This document shows, one piece after another, positions 61,232 to 64,000 of a stretch of DNA of 64,000 nt. Made by a program: the position numbers and the translations under genes. Source of the stretch: Cephalotrichum gorgonifer (Eukaryota; Ascomycota; Sordariomycetes; Microascales; Microascaceae); contig ONZQ02000002.1 of assembly GCA_900312665.1 (NCBI GenBank), positions 1,668,200 to 1,732,199 of the forward strand, in the 5' to 3' direction. Position 1 is the stretch's first letter. Each line of letters starts with the position of its first letter. The notes below the pieces were generated by a model that made no database searches, was not told the DNA's origin, and saw only the letters and a list, made by a program, of their open reading frames with translations.

Positions 61232-64000
61232 ATGAGGTTGGCTTGGTATGCGGGGGTAAGTTCGCCCCCGATCCCCGCGCGCAGCCCGATGTATTGCATT
61301 TCAAGCTTGACTTGAAGCCCACGGTCGCGTCAGAAACATAGAACATGGGAATGAAGCTTACTCTGTGACATCTAGGCCTCGGCTGCCCTCGCCGTCTCCG
61401 TCGTCCTGTCCGCCTTCCACCAACGGGCCAACTTCTACTCCGCCATGGTCTACCTCTCGGAGAGTAATTTCTGTCTCCTGGTGAGTGCCCGAGCGACCCG
61501 ACACACCCTCCCTCCGAGGTATGCCCAGCTGACCCGCGACCGCGACATCCGATAGGCTCTCGTCAACTTCGTCTACATAATATACGGCGCATTCATGTAC
61601 GGGCTCCAGCGGCTCTGCTTCGGCCAACTCCGCGCCGTAGAGGTCGACCAGCTGTCGGACCGCGCCTGGGTAGCGATAACCGAGACCTGCCTAGCTATGA
61701 CTATATTCCGCGAGGAGATCGGCGCTTGGTTCCTGGTCATGTTCACCCTGCTCGTGACCGGGAAGGTCTGGGGCTGGATCGGCGACGGCCGCCTTGAGGT
61801 CCTGGAACAGCAACCCCCCGCCAACCCACGCCTCTTCCACGGCCGCCTAGTCGTGTCCCTGCTGATGAGCACCATCTACGATATCTGGCTGCTCCGGTAC
61901 AGCATCAACACCGTTGTCCAGCAAGCCCGCCCGAACATGATGGTTATGTTCCTCTTCGAGTTCGCTGTCCTGACAACGTCGTCACTCCGTACGAATGCGC
62001 GGTACATCCTCACCCTGGCCGACGCCAAGATTGTCGCGACCCAGACGAGCAAGCGGTTGGCAGAGCGCAGAGCGGAGGTCCGCCAGCAGAGGGAGGAGAT
62101 CCTGAGACAGCGGGAGGCCGATCTCGCGGCGGGTAGAGAGCCTGAAGTCCCTGACCAGGACCTGCCGAACCCAGATGATGTCGATGAGCTGGATATCGAA
62201 GTGCCTGGCTGGGAGGCCAAGGGTCAATGGGTCTTGACACTTGAGTTGATCGTTGGTATGCACGCCTGTCCTTAACTGTCTGTTGATGTTGAGCTACTTT
62301 CTAACAGGGTCCCCAGACTTTATCAAGCTGTCGATCTACATGGCATTCTTCACCGTACTACTCATGTTCTACGGACTCCCCGTCCACATTATGAGAGATG
62401 TTTACATAACCGCGAGCGCCTTCTTCAAGCGACTGTCCGCACTTCTCAAGTATAGGAGGGCGATACAAAGTATGAACAAGTTCTCCGATGCTACTGCTGA
62501 GGATCTCACCAGAGAGGACACGTGCATCATCTGCCGAGAGGAGATGCGCCCCTGGGATCCGGCATCCAACCCGGGCGCCGTCGAGAGGACGCGGCCCAAG
62601 AAGCTACCGTGTGGGCACATCCTCCACCTTGGATGCCTTAAGAGTTGGCTTGAGCGACAGCAAGTATGTCCGACGTGCCGGAATCCAGTCCTCGCCGAGG
62701 GGACTTCCCCGGGCCAGAATAATCAGAACCGCCCTGCCAACCTGCCGGGTCAGGGGCAACAGCAGCCGCAACATGGGCAAGGGCAGGCACAGGCACAGGC
62801 ACCACCACATCCGCAAGGGCCGAACGGCCAGGCCCCAGTCCAGCATAATAACGGACCCGGCCCGAATGATGGCGGCGCCCCGGCGGCGCAGCCAGGTCAT
62901 AGAGCGTTCAACCTTGGTCCGTTTAGGCTGGAGTTTATCAGAGGTGACTTCCGAAATCATGACGTGCTAGACGACGTCTTGAATAGAGGCATGGGGGGCG
63001 TTGGTGGTGGTGCGGCCGGCGGTGCGGCCACACATGCGAATGGTACTCAGCCAGGCCCGGCTTCCATGTCGCGGGTCCTCTCGCCGGAGTTCAACCAGCT
63101 CGTGAACCGCGAGTTGGCGTCACTCCAAAGCCTCCAAAACATGCAGCACGAACTCCAGACAGCACATCTACTAGTTGCCGAGCTTACCAGGCTCCGGCAA
63201 CTACACCAGCAGATGGAGCAACTACACGGCTACCTTCCTGCGCACGGGCAACACCCCAGCACCCGACCAACCACTCCGTCGGCTCAAACTCCAACGACGC
63301 AGCAGCATATGCCTGTCCACGCGGCCGAACTCACGAGGCTCCGCCATCTACACCAGCCAATGGAGCAACACCCCACCACCCGGCCGACCACTCCTTCGGC
63401 TCAAATGCCTCTCCCCGGCCAACTTCCTCTTCCCGGACAAGTCCCCCGGGTCCAAACCCCACCGCCACACACCATCTCTCAATATGCGCCTTTCTCCTCC
63501 TTCCCAACCTACCCCTACCGGGGCAACAGCCTGACGAGGTACGCCGCACCCCCAAACACGACGGCTATCCCCTCCGGCAGCACCGAGCTACCCGACGGCG
63601 TCGTCCTGCCGCCCGGGTGGTCCCTATTACCCCTTAACCGCATGGATACGAACCCGGCAACGGCCGGCACCCCTCCGCCCCAGCCGACCGAGACGTCCCC
63701 CACCGTGATGGCGCGCAGGGGCGCATCCAGCAGCCAGGAGCAGGGCGCCGCTTCGGCCTCGACCGGGGAGAGGGAACGTAGAACCGAGGAGGAAACCCCC
63801 GTTCTAGCGCCGAACCCTGTCCTCCCCGTATGGGGCGGCTCCTCGCAGCTTTTCTCACAGGGTCTCTCCGGTAGCCATACGCCAGATGTCGTCCAGCCCC
63901 CTTCCCCCCCCAAGAGAAGGGAGGAAGGGGAGGGCGATGGTGAGGGAAGTGGCGAGAATGGGAGCGGGAGTGAAAGGCCGGAGGAAGAAGGCAAGGGGAA
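61232..64000 (+). CDS. hrd1: Hrd1 (synoviolin-type) ER ubiquitin ligase, 3' end outside window
   Basis: Multi-spanning ER membrane RING E3 that ubiquitinates misfolded proteins and forms the retrotranslocation channel of ERAD. Exons are 61232-61255, 61376-61480, 61556-62255 and 62308 to the edge; the splice ends are GTAAGT/CTAG, GTGAGT/ATAG and GTATGC/ACAG. 840 residues lie in the window. Several membrane spans occupy about residues 5-310 ([72 protein letters not shown]). The RING-H2 ligands are C349, C352, C378, H380, H383, C386, C397 and C400, with CPTC at the end. A very long Gln/Pro/Gly-rich tail follows and is still open at the edge, with a duplicated block. The tiny 8-codon first exon (MRLAWYAG) is supported by phase and by the Hrd1 N-terminus. 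Confidence 0.94.

Overview
The window is nuclear DNA of a filamentous ascomycete (Pezizomycotina, most likely Sordariomycetes). The genes have few, short spliceosomal introns (mostly 52-176 nt) with GTRAGT-like donors, CTRAC branch sites close to the acceptor, and YAG acceptors. The proteins are typical of this group, and spacing is wide with balanced base composition. There are no prokaryotic operons, no recognisable transposon proteins and no AT-rich RIP-like tract. A 20-base N run at 55760-55779 is an assembly gap.

Layout. 1-1881 (-) is Hsp90, cut by the window edge. It is divergent from a Loa1/Vps66-like lysophospholipid acyltransferase (3385-4425, +). Mitochondrial dihydroxy-acid dehydratase (Ilv3 type) lies at 4898-6793 (-). 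A disordered protein with a C-terminal CaaX box, a candidate TeaR/Mod5-like cell-end marker, lies at 8196-10024 (-). A sparse stretch holds a stand-alone kinase-like gene of the fungal HET-s/LopB type (13727-14629, +) and a calcineurin-like metallophosphoesterase (16127-17240, +). After a 7.7 kb gene-free stretch come a J-domain protein (24937-26589, +), the Golgi coiled-coil protein CASP (28040-30385, -), a Vps3/TGFBRAP1-like CORVET subunit (31208-35075, +), an Efm7/Nnt1-like methyltransferase (35220-36346, -) and a C2H2 zinc-finger transcription factor (38485-41026, -). About 18.4 kb follow with no convincing gene (41027-59404). The window ends with an AhpD/carboxymuconolactone-decarboxylase-like gene (59405-60333, -) divergent from the ERAD ubiquitin ligase Hrd1 (61232 onward, +, cut by the window edge).

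How the genes relate. This is a eukaryotic housekeeping neighbourhood, not a biosynthetic or defence cluster. Protein folding and quality control (Hsp90, J protein, Hrd1) and membrane traffic or lipid functions (Loa1-like, CASP, Vps3-like) recur, but nothing in the sequence shows that they form a system. CASP and the Vps3-like gene share one 0.8 kb divergent promoter region.

I did not find a clearly new multi-gene system. The most unusual signal is a family of very short inverted motifs (TACAAGTA, TACGAGTA, TACGGAGTA and complements, often overlapping GTAC). They recur in the gene-poor DNA and I saw almost none in the coding exons I translated. Other points of interest are the kinase-like gene without visible catalytic motifs, the CaaX protein, a zinc-finger gene whose 532-nt intron is open almost to its end, and a duplicated block in the Hrd1 tail.
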